Below are positions 61,601 to 64,000 of a stretch of 64,000 nucleotides of DNA, piece by piece; positions within the stretch are counted from its first letter, which is position 1, and the number at the start of each line of letters is the position of its first letter. Source of the DNA: Lepidurus packardi (Eukaryota > Arthropoda > Branchiopoda > Notostraca > Triopsidae); assembly GCA_023053545.1 (NCBI GenBank), contig JAKZAN010000002.1, positions 11,342,790-11,406,789 of the forward strand, read 5' to 3'. The translations under genes and the position numbers were made by a program. The notes beneath the pieces are model-generated. The model was not told the DNA's origin and did not search any database. It saw nothing but the letters and a program-made list of their open reading frames with translations.

Positions 61601-62932
61601 TTGCGAACCGAGTGCGTAAATCGCGTTCCAATGGAGAACGACGATCTTCGGATCCGGACGAAGATTCGGGCACTGAATTGGACCGAGGTAATGTGTTGTA
61701 AAATTATGCTTAGCGAAGTGCATCATTTTAAGCTTTTTTCTGCTGCAGAAGAAGACAGGAATTATGAAGACTTACAAAGAGCGTGGGATTATTTGCTCTC
61801 CTTGCGTTCCGAGCAACAGGAGTTGATTTCCCAACGACGGGAACTGGAGCAAAGTTTGCATGAATTTCGCAGAAGGTCGTCCCGCTTTGAAGAGGTACTT
61901 GTCGTCATGAGATATAATTTATTACAAGTATTTTATCAATGACCACTTGTGTTATCGCAGGAATTGCCCAGGCGGATGACGACACTAGAACAACGCGAAG
62001 TACTGAAGCTTTTGTGCAAAGTCCATGAGCTAGAAATAGAGAAAATAGAGATGGAGACAGAAGGTTTGATCCAAGAACATGAACTACGTAAGAGGGATTT
62101 GCTTCTGCTGCGTTTCGACCGCCAAAAAACCTTATCGGACGAGATTATCAAACACCAGAAGGCTTATATTGACTGTAAGACATTGAGACTTAGATTCTGT
62201 GACCCCAAAGCTAATGTGAGTTAAAAATTTTATTGCAGCACTTGTTCGCAGCGATAGGAGGGGTAAGATTTCGTAGTACTTATTATCTTAACATTTTAAG
62301 TTTTTCCGCCAACTTAAATCCAGGAATGGTGGCTGTTCCCACTGAACTCCGAGTACTTTACGCCGTGTACGAACAAAGTCGTATTATACCACCGATTGAT
62401 CAAGACCCGTATAATCTCATTGATATGAGACATTCTAAAGTACTTTAATCTTAATAATGTTGTACGTAAGATGGAGAGTCATAATTAACGAAATCTATAG
62501 TCGTCTGGCAATATTGCTTCTCGGCCAACTGTTTCGTCAGCGGGGCTGATAGAGTCCTTGAACTTACAAGGAGTGAATAAACTACCGCCGATTTCCAGAA
62601 CAGGGTACTTACTGTGTCTAATTAGAAAGTGAATGCGTCTTCAACGAACGGGGGTTTTGTAAACCTTTTCCTGTCTAGGTCAATGCCTTCGACAGCTCCG
62701 AACACGCCTTCTAGCTTGCTCTTGTCTTTACAAACAAAGTAAGAGGAACTGACTTCGATTTTGACGAGATAATACTTTCCGTATTACTACCTGGTTCTGA
62801 CTTAGGTCGGCTGAAAATCGTAAGTTTGGTGCTCTGCCGCCGTTACAGCCGTACAAGCCTACCAGATCCAAAGATGACGGATCTGGGGATCGTTCCAAAC
62901 CGAAGGAGATGGATTTGAAAAAGTATAGATAG
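58671..62932 (+). CDS. KIF19: Kinesin-8 family protein, KIF19-like
   Basis: KIF19 is a plus-end motor that depolymerises microtubules and limits cilium length. Exons: 58671-58832, 58905-58982, 59754-59864, 60102-60305, 60430-60579, 60631-60831, 60907-61167, 61225-61687, 61749-61894, 61961-62174, 62239-62262, 62324-62439, 62501-62604, 62679-62738, 62806-62932, giving about 806 aa (human 998). Order: a basic Ser/Pro-rich start; motor domain with VVVRVRPL, P-loop GATGAGKT (144-151), switch I NQTSSRSH (255-262), switch II DLAGSE (291-296) and [16 protein letters not shown]; neck ending [11 protein letters not shown]; coiled coils; [13 protein letters not shown]; and a basic tail ending [16 protein letters not shown] and [13 protein letters not shown] are KIF19-type. 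The model includes a 24-nt microexon that alone keeps phase between exons 10 and 12. Confidence 0.92.
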
Positions 62933-63460
62933 CTCTCCGACTTTTCATTCTATCTCAGTTGGTTTCACTACTATAAATTATTTTGTGCCCTTGAATATAT
63001 CGTATCATGAGTTTCTAAAGCCGTGTATTGTATATACTAATGAGGGAACCTGGTTATTGATTGTTGCATGTGTACGATAGTCGGAGGGCCAGTTTGAAAG
63101 TGGATGCTACTAATCGAGTGCCACTCAAACCTGGAATTCTCAAGAAAACCAATACGAAGCCGTCCCGATTCAAATGACATATCAGGTTTGCTTTCCTAAA
63201 GGTTTGTGCCATTAAATGGGTTTGGTTGCTGTGAGTTTAGTTGCCTGCGGCTTCTCGCTTTCTTTCGCAAAAGAACTAGTTTCTGTTTAACCTTCAATTG
63301 TTGTCCGTTGAAGGTGATTGTGCTGTGATAGTTTCCATTTTACAAAGGGGATATTCGCTTTCATAATCTAACTTCTTATACGCAAAACAGTGTGCGTTTC
63401 CTCTTTCCCAATGTCTTTGCGAAATTGTTGCGGTGGTTTGCAAGATGTTTATTTAACGTT

Positions 63461-63466
63461 AATAAA
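63461..63466 (+). terminator. Likely KIF19 polyadenylation signal
   Basis: AATAAA lies about 530 bp beyond the KIF19 stop codon, followed by a T/A-rich stretch. Confidence 0.45.
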
Positions 63467-63529
63467 TTATATCTTATAAATTGTACAGTGCCATGTTATT
63501 AAGTCTGATATAGTTCGAAGTAAATGCTG

Positions 63530-63561
63530 TTAACTAGTAATATAATAATATTACTAGTTAA
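63530..63561. repeat. Perfect 14-bp inverted repeat with 4-nt loop
   Basis: The arms TTAACTAGTAATAT and ATATTACTAGTTAA are exact inverses separated by AATA. It is AT-rich, lies just beyond the KIF19 polyadenylation signal and has no known function. Confidence 0.8.
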
Positions 63562-64000
63562 CCACCGTTAGCTCAATCGAATACAACCAAATTGTGCAAC
63601 CGTGCTTCGGTGCGTTCTCGTCTATTAATTAGCGACTCTATACGAAGACACTTAGCTCTTAGTGGAAACTTACGTCTTTCATATTGCGTACTTTGCATTT
63701 TTGTTTATCTGCGTAAAATCCCACGCTACCGCCGCAGGAACAAGAGGAGTCCATTCACCTGTCAGTACAGTAGCTTGCGAAATAACCCGTAACCCTCTAG
63801 TTCGACGCAAAAGAGCTTTGTTTTCGAAGATCCAATAGGAAATTAATTCAATCGGTTTATTATGCGCCCTACTATGATAGCAATTTCAATACGTGTCTAT
63901 GAATTTCACACCGTTCATACAATTGTGTGATTTAATTATTTATGTTTATGTCGATTGCTTTTATAATTATAATATAGGTACGAAACAAGGACAGTCGTTT

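Larger units (their letters stand above)
62933..64000. other. KIF19 downstream spacer
   Basis: The KIF19 3' UTR probably runs to about 63.48 kb. Beyond that are a perfect short palindrome and AT-rich DNA without a supported gene. A 66-codon frame near 63592-63792 has no recognisable similarity. Confidence 0.5.

Noticed and set aside
62216..62238. 23-nt GT-AG intron in KIF19 (GTGAGT...TTGCAG)
   Set aside because: Too short to be spliced, and it gives the wrong downstream phase; the GTAAGA donor at 62175 resolves the model.
1..64000. CRISPR arrays, bacterial operons or defence islands
   Set aside because: The DNA is intron-bearing metazoan sequence; no direct repeats with regular spacers were seen.

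Overview
The window is eukaryotic, metazoan nuclear DNA. Genes are split by many short GT-AG introns (about 50-100 nt) and lie in long AT-rich spacers. A chaoptin gene (arthropod photoreceptor adhesion protein) beside an artichoke-like LRR gene points to an arthropod. Very short introns, moderate GC and a retained fibrillar collagen fit a crustacean such as a branchiopod, but the species cannot be fixed from this window. All gene models below were built by hand from splice sites, and reading phase is consistent across every junction quoted.

Layout. 1-9450: no gene I can name; one or two orphan exon candidates on the minus strand near 7.1-7.9 kb. 9451-9522: initiator methionine tRNA (minus). 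9582-12474: RECQL-type RecQ DNA helicase (minus). 13009-42305: one very large minus-strand gene for TEP1 (telomerase- and vault-associated protein 1), with TROVE, DUF4062, NACHT and WD40 parts, 34 coding exons and about 2509 aa. Its sixth coding intron is about 19.6 kb (20486-40083). That intron holds two complete plus-strand genes: chaoptin (21064-26310, GPI-type tail) and a chaoptin/artichoke-like LRR transmembrane protein (30733-37359). 45607-56034: fibrillar collagen with a TSPN-type N-propeptide and a COLFI C-propeptide (plus, 31 coding exons, about 1694 aa). 57240-58019: ELP6, the Elongator subunit, intronless (plus). 58671-62932: KIF19-like kinesin-8 (plus, 15 coding exons, about 806 aa). 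62933-64000: downstream spacer.

Mobile DNA. Five copies of one fully palindromic MITE family of about 330 bp lie at 21.8, 37.6/39.9, 42.9, 49.3 and 56.9 kb. One copy is split by a 1910-bp hAT-like element flanked by an exact 8-bp target duplication (GTTTAGAC). A second palindromic element of about 190 bp abuts the third MITE copy.

Functional reading. The genes do not form a pathway. RECQL handles DNA unwinding, TEP1 belongs to telomerase/vault RNPs, and ELP6 to tRNA wobble-uridine modification. KIF19 controls ciliary microtubule length, the collagen is extracellular matrix, and the two LRR proteins are cell-surface adhesion/sensory proteins. The most notable features are the nested gene architecture, a collagen C-propeptide lacking exactly the two interchain cysteines, and a photoreceptor-type promoter motif before chaoptin. 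I saw no defence system, CRISPR array or clearly new multi-gene system.
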